Assembly (NCBI GenBank): GCA_020248945.1
Contig: JADCGQ010000012.1
Location: 1 to 64,000, forward strand
Direction of reading: 5' to 3'
DNA: 64,000 nucleotides
Source of the DNA: Rubrivivax sp.
GTDB lineage: Bacteria; Pseudomonadota; Gammaproteobacteria; Burkholderiales; Burkholderiaceae_C
Shown: in pieces, positions 52,543 through 60,739 of the stretch
How the letters are laid out: the number at the start of each line of letters is the position of its first letter
How positions within the stretch are numbered: position 1 is the stretch's first letter
Position numbers and translations under genes: made by a program
The notes under the pieces: model-generated
Database searches by the model: none
What the model saw: only the letters and a program-made list of their open reading frames with translations
What the model was told of the DNA's origin: nothing

Positions 52543-53964
52543 ATGAATGCCCCGCTGCCTGAATTTGTGCTGCCCCGCGTCGATCCGCGCCCGGCACCCC
52601 CGGCCATGATGGAAGCGCTGAAGGCCCGTTTCGCCGAGCGCTGCAGCACTGCACTGGCCGTGCGCGAGCAGCACGGCCGCGGCGAGAGCGTCTACGACGC
52701 CGCGCCGCCCGAGGCCGTGCTGTTTTGCGAGAGCAACGACGACGTGATGTTCGCGGTGCGCCTGGCGCACGAGCACGCGGTGCCCGTCATCCCCTTCGGC
52801 GTGGGCAGCTCGCTCGAGGGCCACCTGCTGGCGGTGCAGGGCGGCATCAGCCTGGACCTCTCGCGCATGGCGAAGATCCTGGCCGTGCACGCCGAAGACC
52901 TGACCGTCACCGTGCAGGCCGGCGTCACGCGCGAGCAGCTCAACCGCGAGATCAAGGACACCGGCCTTTTCTTCCCCATCGACCCCGGCGCCAACGCCAG
53001 CCTCGGCGGCATGGCCGCCACGCGCGCCAGCGGCACCAACGCCGTGCGCTACGGCACCATGCGCGAGAACGTGCTCGGGCTCACCGTCGTCACTGCCACC
53101 GGCGAGCTGGTGCACACCGGCACGCGCGCGCGCAAGAGCAGCGCTGGCTACGACCTGACGCGCCTCTTCGTCGGCAGCGAGGGCACGCTGGGCGTCATGA
53201 CCGAGATCACGCTGAAGCTCTACCCGCTGCCCGAGGCCGTGAGCGCCGCGGTTTGCCACTTCCCGAGCATCGACGCCGCGGTGCGCACCACCATCCAGAT
53301 CATCCAGATGGGCGTGCCGATCGCGCGCTGCGAGCTGCTCGACGCGCACGCCATCCGCGCCGTCAACCGCCACAGCAAGCTCGACCTGGCCGAACAGCCG
53401 ATGCTGCTGATGGAGTTCCACGGCAGCGAGGCCGGCGTCAAGGAGCAGGCCGGGATCGTGCAGGAGCTGGCGGCCGAGTTCGGTGGCGGCGGCTTCGAGT
53501 GGGCCACCACACCCGAGGCGCGCACCAAGCTGTGGACGGCGCGCCACCAGGCCTACTTCGCCGCGCTGCAGATGCGCCCCGGCTGCCGCTGCCAGAGCAG
53601 CGACACCTGCGTGCCCATCTCCAGGCTCGCCGAGAGCATCAACGAGAGCGTGGCCGAGGCCGAGGCCAGCGGCATCCCGTACTGGATCGTCGGCCACGTC
53701 GGCGACGGCAACTTCCACCTGAGCTACCTGATGGACCCCGACGATGCGACCGAGCACGCCGCGGTGGAACGGCTGAACGTGCAGATGGTGGAACGCGCCA
53801 TCCGCCTGGGCGGCACCTGCACCGGCGAGCACGGCATCGGGCTGCACAAGATGGGCTACCTGGTGCAGGAGGCCGGCGAGGGCACGGTGGCGCTGATGCG
53901 CAGCGTGAAGCAGGCGCTGGACCCGAAGAACATCATGAACCCGGGCAAGGTTTTCCGGGCCTGA
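52543..53964 (+). CDS. FAD-linked D-lactate/glycolate-type dehydrogenase
   Basis: 473 residues, preceded by an AGGAG ribosome site. The N-terminal FAD-binding PCMH domain contains PVIPFGVGSSLEGHLLAVQG, FFPIDPGANASLGGMAATRA, SGTNAVRYGTMRENVLGLT and RLFVGSEGTLGVMTEITLKL. The C-terminal domain ends GHVGDGNFHLSYL, GGTCTGEHGIGLHKMGYL and LDPKNIMNPGKVF. It is closest to cytochrome-linked D-lactate dehydrogenases (Dld) but 2-hydroxyglutarate and glycolate oxidases look alike. Because MurQ releases D-lactate, its position just downstream of the recycling operon is suggestive, though 78 bases separate them. Confidence 0.87.
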   Translation: MNAPLPEFVLPRVDPRPAPPAMMEALKARFAERCSTALAVREQHGRGESVYDAAPPEAVLFCESNDDVMFAVRLAHEHAVPVIPFGVGSSLEGHLLAVQGGISLDLSRMAKILAVHAEDLTVTVQAGVTREQLNREIKDTGLFFPIDPGANASLGGMAATRASGTNAVRYGTMRENVLGLTVVTATGELVHTGTRARKSSAGYDLTRLFVGSEGTLGVMTEITLKLYPLPEAVSAAVCHFPSIDAAVRTTIQIIQMGVPIARCELLDAHAIRAVNRHSKLDLAEQPMLLMEFHGSEAGVKEQAGIVQELAAEFGGGGFEWATTPEARTKLWTARHQAYFAALQMRPGCRCQSSDTCVPISRLAESINESVAEAEASGIPYWIVGHVGDGNFHLSYLMDPDDATEHAAVERLNVQMVERAIRLGGTCTGEHGIGLHKMGYLVQEAGEGTVALMRSVKQALDPKNIMNPGKVFRA

Positions 53965-53986
53965 GGGTCTGCGCGTCCTAGCCGCC

Positions 53987-55540
53987 TCAGGGCTGAGGTG
54001 CCGGCACGCTGAAGCGCTTGGTGACCTCGCCCTTGCCGTTGGTGCTTTCGAGCTGCACGCCGAAGCCCCACAGCCGGGCCACGTGCTTCAGCACCTCGGC
54101 AGCGGTGTCGTGCAGCGGGCGGTCGTTGTGCTGGTAGTGGCGCAGCGTGAGGCTGCGGTCGCCACGCAGGTTGACGTTCCAGACCTGGATGTTGGGCTCG
54201 CGGCTGCCGAGGTCGTACTGGTGGCTCAGCATCTCGCGCACGCGGCGGTAGCCGCGCTCGTCGTGGATGGCGGCCACTTCGTACTCGGCCGCCTTCTCGT
54301 CGTCGCGGATGGCGAACAGGCGCAGCTCGCGCATCAGCTTCGGGCTCAGGTACTGGCCGATGAAGCTCTCGTCCTTGAAGTTGCGCATGGCCTCGTGAAG
54401 CGTCGGCAGCCAGGGCTTGCCGGCGATGTCGGGGAACCAGGCGCGGTCTTCTTCGGTGGGGTGCTCGCAGATGCGCTGGATGTCGGTGTACATCGCAAAG
54501 CCTAGAGCGTAGGGGTTCAGCCCGCTGTACGCCGGGTGCCCCACCGGCGGCTGGAAGATGACGTTGGTGTGCGACTTCAGCCACTCGATCATCACGCCGT
54601 CGGTCAGGAAGCCGTCGTCGTACATCGTGTTGAGCAGGCGGTGGTGCCAGAACGTGGCCCAGCCTTCATTCATGACCTGCGTCTGCCGCTGCGGGTAGAA
54701 GTACTGCGCCACCTTGCGCACGATGCGCACGATCTCGCGCTGCCAGGGCTCCAGCAGCGGCGCGTTCTTCTCGATGAAGTACAGCAGGTTCTCCTGCGGC
54801 TCCTCGGGGAAGCGCTTGCTTTCGCTGGCGGCGGCCTCTTTCTCGGCCTTGCGCGGCAGCGTGCGCCAGAGGTCGTTGACCTGGCGCTGCGCGTACTCCT
54901 CGCGGTCCACCCGCTCGGCGAGCTCCTGCGCCAGGCTCTTGCGCGTGGGCCGGCGGTAGCGGTCCACACCGTGGTTGGCCAGCGCGTGGCAGCTGTCGAG
55001 GAAAGCCTCGACCGTGTCCATACCGTGTTTCTCTTCGCAGGCCGTGACGTAGTTCTTGGCGTAGACGAGGTAGTCGATGATCGACGCCGCGTCCGTCCAC
55101 ATGCGGAACAGGTAGTTGCCCTTGAAGAAGCTGTTGTGGCCGTAGGCCGCGTGGGCGATGACGAGCGCCTGCATCGCCAGCGTGTTCTCTTCCATCAGGT
55201 AGCTGATGCAAGGGTTGCTGTTGATGACGATCTCGTAGGCCAGCCCCATGTGGCCGCGCTTGTAGTTCTTCTCGGTCGAGATGAACTCCTTGCCGTAGCT
55301 CCAGTGGCGGTAGTTCACCGGCATGCCCACGCTGGAGTAGGCGTCCATCATCTGCTCGGCGGTGATGATCTCGAGCTGGTTGGGGTACGTATCGAGGCCG
55401 AAGCGCGCCGCCGTGTCCGCGATGATGCGGTGGTAGCGCTCCACCAGCTCGAAGCTCCAGTCGCTGGGCCCGGGCAGCGGCGCGCCCGGGCGCTCGGCCA
55501 GCGGCAGGGGTTGCTCCAGGGCCAGCGGGCGGGGCTTCAT
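53987..55540 (-). CDS. SpoVR-family protein
   Basis: 517 residues, the SpoVR/YcgB family, whose molecular role is unclear. Conserved segments include NYRHWSYGKEFISTEKNY, GLAYEIVINSNPCISYLMEE, YGHNSFFKGNYLFRMWTDA, QVMNEGWATFWHHRLLN, GLNPYALGFAMYTDIQRICE and YRRVREMLSHQYDLGSREPN. Length matches E. coli YcgB (~510). It is the third gene of the PrkA-YeaH-SpoVR set, starting ten bases after the YeaH stop, an arrangement conserved in many proteobacteria and tied to starvation stress. Confidence 0.94.
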   Translation of the reverse strand: MKPRPLALEQPLPLAERPGAPLPGPSDWSFELVERYHRIIADTAARFGLDTYPNQLEIITAEQMMDAYSSVGMPVNYRHWSYGKEFISTEKNYKRGHMGLAYEIVINSNPCISYLMEENTLAMQALVIAHAAYGHNSFFKGNYLFRMWTDAASIIDYLVYAKNYVTACEEKHGMDTVEAFLDSCHALANHGVDRYRRPTRKSLAQELAERVDREEYAQRQVNDLWRTLPRKAEKEAAASESKRFPEEPQENLLYFIEKNAPLLEPWQREIVRIVRKVAQYFYPQRQTQVMNEGWATFWHHRLLNTMYDDGFLTDGVMIEWLKSHTNVIFQPPVGHPAYSGLNPYALGFAMYTDIQRICEHPTEEDRAWFPDIAGKPWLPTLHEAMRNFKDESFIGQYLSPKLMRELRLFAIRDDEKAAEYEVAAIHDERGYRRVREMLSHQYDLGSREPNIQVWNVNLRGDRSLTLRHYQHNDRPLHDTAAEVLKHVARLWGFGVQLESTNGKGEVTKRFSVPAPQP

Positions 55541-55550
55541 GCGGCGACCT

Positions 55551-56840
55551 TCATGCGGCTTTCGCGCCTTCCTTCTTGAACAGATCGCGGAACACCGGGT
55601 AGATCTGGTCGGCGCTGGTGGCCTTGCGCATGGCGAAGTGCTTGTGCGCGCCCAGCAGCTGCGTGTATTCGTCCCAGAGGTTCTGTTCTTCCTCGGCCAC
55701 CTGCACATAGGCGAAGTAGCGCACCAGCGGCAGCAGCTTGTCGCTCAGCAGCTCGCGGCAGCGGCCGCTGTCGTGGTGCCAGTTGTCGCCGTCGCTGGCC
55801 TGCGCGCCGTAGATGTTCCACTCGCTGGGGTTGTAGCGGGCGCGGATGATCTCTTCCATCAGCACCAGGGCGCTGCTCACCACGGTGCCGCCGGTTTCGC
55901 GGGCGTGGAAGAAGTTCTGCTCGTCCACCTCTGACGCCTGTGTGTGGTGGCGGATGAAGACGAGGTCGATCTTCTCGTAGTGCCGCGTCAGGAACAGGTA
56001 CAGCAGGATGAAGAAGCGCTTGGACAGTTCCTTGCGGCCTTCGTCCATCGAGCCCGACACGTCCATCAGGCAGAACATCACGGCCTTGCTGGTGGGCACC
56101 GGCACCTTGATGCGGCTGCGAAAGCGCAGGTCGATGGGGTCGAGGTAGGGGATGCGCTCGATGCGGCCCTTCAGCAGCTCGATGCGCTCCACCAGCGCCT
56201 TGATGTGGGCCTCGGCCACGGCGTCACCGGCTTGAAGTGCGGCGCGGCACTCGGCCAGCTCTTCCTCCAGCTCCTGCAGCGTGCGGCGCTTGCCGGCGCC
56301 CAGTGCGATGCGGCGGCCGAGCGCGCCGCGCATGCTGCGCACCACGTGCAGGTTGTTGGGCGTGCCGTCGCTGGAGAAGCCCGCGCGCTGGCTCTTCCAT
56401 TCCGGCACTTCGGCGAGCTGCGTGCGCACCAGGTGCGGCAGCGCCAGGTCTTCGAAGAAGACCTGCATGAACTCTTCCTTGCTGAGCGCGAAGACGAAGT
56501 CGTCGTCGCCCTCGCCGCTGTCGCTGGCCTGGCCCTTGCCGCTGCCGCCACCGCCCTGGCCACCCTTGGGCTTTTCGATGCGGTCGCCCTGCACGTACTC
56601 GCGGTTGCCCGGGTGCACGACATCGCGCACGCCGCCGCTGCCGTGGCCGAACACGGGCTCGGAGATGTCCTTCTTCGGGATTCGGATGTCTTCGCCGCGC
56701 TCGATGTCGCGGATGCCGCGGCCGTCGATCGCGCGCTTGACGGCGTCCTTCACCTTCTCCTTGTAGCGGCGAAGAAAGCGCTCGCGGTTGCCGATGGACT
56801 TGTTCTTGCCCGCGAGGCGGCGATCAATGATTTGCTGCAT
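55551..56840 (-). CDS. yeaH: YeaH/YhbH family (DUF444) VWA-like protein
   Basis: 429 residues from the ATG at 56840. The N-terminus QQIIDRRLAGKNKSIGNRER and RDIERGEDIRIPKKDISEP are hallmarks of DUF444. A Gly/Lys-rich linker (GGQGGGGSGKGQ) follows. The C-terminal half has a von Willebrand A-type metal site, VMFCLMDVSGSMDEG, and GTVVSSALVLMEEI. By family knowledge it acts with the PrkA kinase in stress and stationary-phase responses. The prkA gene lies upstream with a repeat array in the ~220-base gap. Confidence 0.94.
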   Translation of the reverse strand: MQQIIDRRLAGKNKSIGNRERFLRRYKEKVKDAVKRAIDGRGIRDIERGEDIRIPKKDISEPVFGHGSGGVRDVVHPGNREYVQGDRIEKPKGGQGGGGSGKGQASDSGEGDDDFVFALSKEEFMQVFFEDLALPHLVRTQLAEVPEWKSQRAGFSSDGTPNNLHVVRSMRGALGRRIALGAGKRRTLQELEEELAECRAALQAGDAVAEAHIKALVERIELLKGRIERIPYLDPIDLRFRSRIKVPVPTSKAVMFCLMDVSGSMDEGRKELSKRFFILLYLFLTRHYEKIDLVFIRHHTQASEVDEQNFFHARETGGTVVSSALVLMEEIIRARYNPSEWNIYGAQASDGDNWHHDSGRCRELLSDKLLPLVRYFAYVQVAEEEQNLWDEYTQLLGAHKHFAMRKATSADQIYPVFRDLFKKEGAKAA

Positions 56841-56850
56841 GGGCACCTCC

Positions 56851-57058
56851 CCGTTCGCCCTGAGCCTGTCGAAGGGCCTGGACCCGCTCGCCCTGAGCTT
56901 GTCGAAGGGCCTGGTTCATCACCAGGGCTTCGACAGGCTCAGCCCGAACGGAGGGTGGTGGGGCTTCGACAAGCTCAGCCCGAGCGGTGCGTGGGGCTTC
57001 GACAAGCTCAGCCCGAGCGGTGCGTGGGGCTTCGACAGGCTCAGCCCGAGCGGAGGTC
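56851..57058. repeat. REP-like repeat array inside the prkA-yeaH operon
   Basis: Six copies of a ~24-bp unit with core TTCGACAGGCTCAGCCCGAA or variants. Two lie in one orientation (about 56851-56876 and 56884-56909). Four lie in the other (56928-56951, 56964-56987, 56997-57020, 57030-57053). The last three have an exact 33-base period. Opposite orientations allow stable hairpins in the transcript between prkA and yeaH. The same core occurs at 8661 and 35497. No gene is supported here, although the 33-base period keeps one frame open on each strand. Confidence 0.9.
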
Positions 57059-57062
57059 TCCA

Positions 57063-58985
57063 TCAGCTGCTCTTCCTCACCCGCAGGTACCACTCGCACA
57101 GCAGCCGCACCTGCTTCTGTGTATAGCCCTTGGCCACCATGCGCGTCACGAAGTCCTCGTGCTTCTTGGCTTCGTCCGCGCTGGCCTTGGCGTTGAAGCT
57201 GATCACCGGCAGCAGCTCCTCGGTGTTCGAGAACATCTTCTTCTCGATCACCGTGCGCAGCTTCTCGTAGCTGGTCCACACCGGGTTGTTGCCCTGGTTG
57301 TTGGCCCGCGCCCGCAGCACGAAATTGACGATCTCGTTGCGGAAGTCCTTCGGGTTCGCGATGCCGGCGGGCTTTTCGATCTTCTCGAGTTCGGCGTTCA
57401 GCGAGGCGCGGTCGAACACCTCGCCGGTGTCGGTGTCGCGGTACTCGTGATCCTGGATCCAGTAGTCGGCGTAGGTCACGTAGCGGTCGAAGATGTTCTG
57501 GCCGTACTCGGAATAACTCTCCAGGTACGCGGTCTGGATTTCCTTGCCGATGAACTCGGCGTAGCGCGGCGCCAGCGCTTCCTTGATGAAGCCGACGTAC
57601 TTGTCTTCGGTTTCCTTCGGGAACTGCTCGCGCTCGATCTGCTGCTCTAGCACGTACATCAGGTGCACCGGGTTGGCGGCCACCTCGGTGCTGTCGAAGT
57701 TGAACACCTTGGACAGGATCTTGTAGGCGAAGCGCGTGCTGATGCCGCTCATGCCCTCGTCGACACCCGCGTAGTCGCGGTACTCCTGGTAGCTCTTGGC
57801 GCGCGGGTCGGTGTCCTTGAGGTTCTCGCCATCGTAGACCAGCATCTTGCTGAAGAGCGAGCTGTTCTCGGGCTCCTTCAGCCGCGTGAGGATGGCGAAC
57901 TGGCTCATCATCTTCAGCGTGCCCGGCGCGCAGGTGGCCTGGCTCAGCGAGCTGTTCTTCAAGAGCTTCTCGTAGATCTTGACCTCTTCGCTCACGCGCA
58001 GGCAGTACGGCACCTTGACGATGTAGATCCGGTCGAGGAAGGCCTCGTTGTTCTTGTTGTTGCGGAAGGCCTTCCACTCGCTTTCGTTGCTGTGCGCGAG
58101 CACCACGCCGTCAAACGGGATGGCGCCGAAGCCCTCGGTGCCCTTGAAGTTGCCTTCCTGCGTGGCCGTGAGCAGCGGGTGCAGCACCTTGATCGGCGCC
58201 TTGAACATCTCCACAAACTCCAGCAGGCCCTGGTTGGCCAGGCACAGGCCGCCGCTGTAGCTGTAGGCGTCGGGGTCGTCCTGGCTGTAGGCCTCGAGCT
58301 TGCGGATGTCGACCTTGCCGACGAGTGAGCTGATGTCCTGGTTGTTCTCGTCGCCCGGCTCGGTCTTGGCGATGCCCACCTGCTTGAGCACGCTCGGGTG
58401 GCGCTTGACCACCTTGAACTGCCGGATGTCGCCGCCGAACTCCTCGAGCCGCTTCACGGCCCAGGGGCTCAAGATGCGGTTGAGGTAGCGGCGCGGAATG
58501 CCGTATTCGCTTTCGAGAATGGCGCCGTCTTCGGCCGCATCGAACAGGCCCAGCGGGCTTTCGTTCACCGGGCTGCCCTTGATGGCGTAGAACGGCACCT
58601 CCTGCATCAGCGCCTTCAGGCGCTCGGCGATGCTGCTCTTGCCGCCGCCCACCGGGCCCAGCAGGTAGAGGATCTGCTTCTTCTCCTCCAGCCCCTGCGC
58701 GGCGTGGCGGAAGTAGCTCACGACCTGCTCGATCGAGTCTTCCATGCCGTAGAACTCGGCGAAGGCCGGGTAGACCTTGATCACCTTGTTGGCGAACAAG
58801 CGGCTCATGCGCGGGTCGTTGCGCGTGTCCACGCTCTGCGGCTCGCCGATGGCCTTGAGCATGCGCTCGGCGGCGGTGGCGTAGGCCATCGGGTTGCGCT
58901 TGCACTCGGCGAGGTAGTCCTCGAGGGACATCTCTTCTTCGCGCGTGCGCTCGAAGCGGGCGGCGAAGTGCTTGATCACGTCCAT
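57063..58985 (-). CDS. prkA: PrkA-type serine protein kinase (YeaG)
   Basis: 640 residues. The N-terminal AAA-type domain has Walker A LLGPVGGGKSSIAERLK. Family segments are MSLEDYLAECKRNPMAYATA, VIKVYPAFAEFYGMEDSIEQ, YSYSGGLCLANQGLLEFVEM, HPLLTATQEGNFKGTEGF and HSNESEWKAFRNNKNNEAFL. The C-terminal PrkA domain ends RMVAKGYTQKQVRLLCEWYL. Length matches E. coli YeaG (644). It is the first gene of the PrkA-YeaH-SpoVR operon; E. coli yeaGH is induced by nitrogen and carbon stress. No clear sigma-54 site was seen upstream. Confidence 0.95.
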   Translation of the reverse strand: MDVIKHFAARFERTREEEMSLEDYLAECKRNPMAYATAAERMLKAIGEPQSVDTRNDPRMSRLFANKVIKVYPAFAEFYGMEDSIEQVVSYFRHAAQGLEEKKQILYLLGPVGGGKSSIAERLKALMQEVPFYAIKGSPVNESPLGLFDAAEDGAILESEYGIPRRYLNRILSPWAVKRLEEFGGDIRQFKVVKRHPSVLKQVGIAKTEPGDENNQDISSLVGKVDIRKLEAYSQDDPDAYSYSGGLCLANQGLLEFVEMFKAPIKVLHPLLTATQEGNFKGTEGFGAIPFDGVVLAHSNESEWKAFRNNKNNEAFLDRIYIVKVPYCLRVSEEVKIYEKLLKNSSLSQATCAPGTLKMMSQFAILTRLKEPENSSLFSKMLVYDGENLKDTDPRAKSYQEYRDYAGVDEGMSGISTRFAYKILSKVFNFDSTEVAANPVHLMYVLEQQIEREQFPKETEDKYVGFIKEALAPRYAEFIGKEIQTAYLESYSEYGQNIFDRYVTYADYWIQDHEYRDTDTGEVFDRASLNAELEKIEKPAGIANPKDFRNEIVNFVLRARANNQGNNPVWTSYEKLRTVIEKKMFSNTEELLPVISFNAKASADEAKKHEDFVTRMVAKGYTQKQVRLLCEWYLRVRKSS

Positions 58986-59314
58986 GGGCGAGCCTCCGGG
59001 GCCAGCGCACGGCGGGGCGGAGGATCCGCTTCCTTCACCGTGTCTGGGAAGTTCTGATGAAGTCCGGGCTTCACGGACCCTGGCTCCATCAGAGCTTTCC
59101 GGCCACCCCGCCGGCCCGGTGCCCCGGGCCGGGGCGGGCGACGACAGCGCTGGGGCACAGCTTAGCGACTCCGCTGAATCCGAGGCGCTGAATTGGGGTA
59201 TTCGTACCGTTCAATCCGGCTTCGGTTCCTGCGGCGCGCTGTGGGCAGGGCCATGCACTTGGCATGCCAGGCGGCCCCCTTGTCCGACCGATCGGCCCGC
59301 CCGATGATGCGCCC
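58986..59314. other. Intergenic region between divergent prkA and zinc-ribbon genes
   Basis: No gene is supported. On the prkA side there is a nested dyad: CTGATG at 59054 pairs with CATCAG at 59087, and GTCCG at 59062 with CGGAC at 59074. This could form a leader hairpin in the prkA transcript. A GC-rich imperfect palindrome around GGCCCGGTGCCCCGGGCC (near 59113-59132) lies upstream. The stretch 59185-59220 is less GC-rich than its surroundings and may hold promoters, but none could be assigned. Confidence 0.5.
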
Positions 59315-60295
59315 ATGCCCGCAGCCACCCGCCGCCCGATGGGCGCCATCGACCCGAACCCGTTGCTCCGGGGCTGCCCGCGCTGTCGGGAACCCATGTC
59401 GCCGCTGAAGCTGTCGTCGCACACCGGCCGCACCATCATGGTGGACCACTGCGGGCCCTGCCGGCAGATCTGGTTCGACGAGCTGGAATCGGTGGCGCTC
59501 GACGCCCGGGGTTGGATCCGGCTGCTGCGCGAGCTGCAGGCCGGCGCTGCGCAGCCGGCGCGCGCCCCCGATCCGGCCGGCGGCGGCCTGTCCTGCCCCA
59601 CGTGCCGGGCGGAGCTCGCGCAGGTGTTCAACCGCTCGCGCTTCGGGCGCTTCACGTCGCTGGAATGCCCTCGCCGCCACGGGCACCTGCACAGCCTGGC
59701 CGGCGTGCTGGCCGAGCGCGGCCTCGTGCGGCCCCTGCTGGGCCCGGAACGGTCGGCGCTGCTCGAGCAGCGCCAGCGCATCGACTGCTTCAACTGCGGC
59801 GCGCCCGCCAGCGGCGAGAGCCCACGCTGCGACTTCTGCGAAGCCCCGCTGGTGGTGCTGGACGTGGCGCGGCTGGCGCAGTCGCTGCGCGCGCGGGTGG
59901 TCGACGAGGGCGTCGCGCCCGCCCTGCCTGGCCGCGCGCTGCCGTGGCGTTGCCGCGCCTGCGGCGCTTCGCTGGACCCGGCAGCCGACGCGAAGTGCGG
60001 GCAGTGCGGCCAGCTCGTGATCGGGCTCGACCTGCCCGAGCTCTGTGCCTTGCTCGATGCCGCCGAGGCCGAGCTCGATGCCGCCGACGCCGCCCGGGCC
60101 CACCGGCGGGCTGACCACGCCTCCCACGCGCGGTCCGGCGGCCTGCCCGGCGAGCGCGCCCGCCGCCCGGCTCCCCGCGAACGCCACACCGACGAGGCCC
60201 GCCCCGGCGGCGAGCGGGCGCAGGACAGCCTGGAGCGGACCTGGGACCTGGCGGAACTGGCCCTGGACTTGCTCAGCGCCGTCATCCGGCGATGA
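59315..60295 (+). CDS. Multi-zinc-ribbon protein of unknown function
   Basis: About 326 residues from an ATG at 59315 (others at 59264 and 59339). Cysteine pairs recur in order: GCPRCREPM with VDHCGPCRQIWFDELE (TFIIB-type zinc ribbon), LSCPTCRAE with LECPRRHGH, DCFNCGAPASGESPRCDFCE, and WRCRACGASL with AKCGQCGQL. Four treble-clef or ribbon modules are thus likely. The C-terminal ~70 residues are charged and low in complexity. There is no signal peptide or membrane helix. It lies 42 bases upstream of speD on the same strand, so a link to the polyamine genes is plausible. Confidence 0.75.
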   Translation: MPAATRRPMGAIDPNPLLRGCPRCREPMSPLKLSSHTGRTIMVDHCGPCRQIWFDELESVALDARGWIRLLRELQAGAAQPARAPDPAGGGLSCPTCRAELAQVFNRSRFGRFTSLECPRRHGHLHSLAGVLAERGLVRPLLGPERSALLEQRQRIDCFNCGAPASGESPRCDFCEAPLVVLDVARLAQSLRARVVDEGVAPALPGRALPWRCRACGASLDPAADAKCGQCGQLVIGLDLPELCALLDAAEAELDAADAARAHRRADHASHARSGGLPGERARRPAPRERHTDEARPGGERAQDSLERTWDLAELALDLLSAVIRR

Positions 60296-60337
60296 CCCGC
60301 CGATGAGGCCGCGCGGGGCCGCTTCGATAATGCGGCG

Positions 60338-60739
60338 ATGAACGCCGTCCACCTGACCGCCGATCTGCACGGCTGCCCCGCCGACCTGCCGGCCATGCGC
60401 GACACCGCGGCCTTGCGCGAGCTGTGTGTGCGCGCGGTGCGCGAGGCCGGCCTGCAGGCCGTGGGCGAGCTGTTCCACCGATTCCCGGCGCCCGGCGGCG
60501 TGACCGGCGCGGTGCTGCTGGCCGAGTCGCACCTGGCCGTGCACACCTGGCCCGAGCACGGCACCGTGACGGTGGACGCCTTCGTCTGCAACGCCAGCGC
60601 CGACAACAGCGGCCGCGCCGAGCGGCTGCTCGAGGCGGTGGTGGCGCGCTTCGGCGCTTCGCAGGTGCTCAGGCAGCGCCTGGCGCGCAGCAGCCCAGCC
60701 GTGCCGCCGCCCGCCGGCCTGCCGCATCCCCCAACGTAA
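60338..60739 (+). CDS. speD: S-adenosylmethionine decarboxylase proenzyme
   Basis: 133 residues, the short bacterial class that cleaves itself to make a pyruvoyl group. The processing site is Glu63-Ser64 in LLAESHLAVHTWPEHG, with the catalytic His and Cys in VHTWPE and FVCNAS. It supplies decarboxylated SAM, the aminopropyl donor of spermidine synthase. The 3' end overlaps that of the convergent FAD lipoprotein gene by 71 bases; the last ~15 residues (PAVPPPAGLPHPPT) look unconstrained. Confidence 0.92.
   Translation: MNAVHLTADLHGCPADLPAMRDTAALRELCVRAVREAGLQAVGELFHRFPAPGGVTGAVLLAESHLAVHTWPEHGTVTVDAFVCNASADNSGRAERLLEAVVARFGASQVLRQRLARSSPAVPPPAGLPHPPT

Noticed and set aside
56851..57058. Possible CRISPR array
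   Set aside because: Regular spacing of three copies is only 33 bases including the repeat, intervening sequence is itself repeated, copies occur in both orientations, and there are no cas genes.
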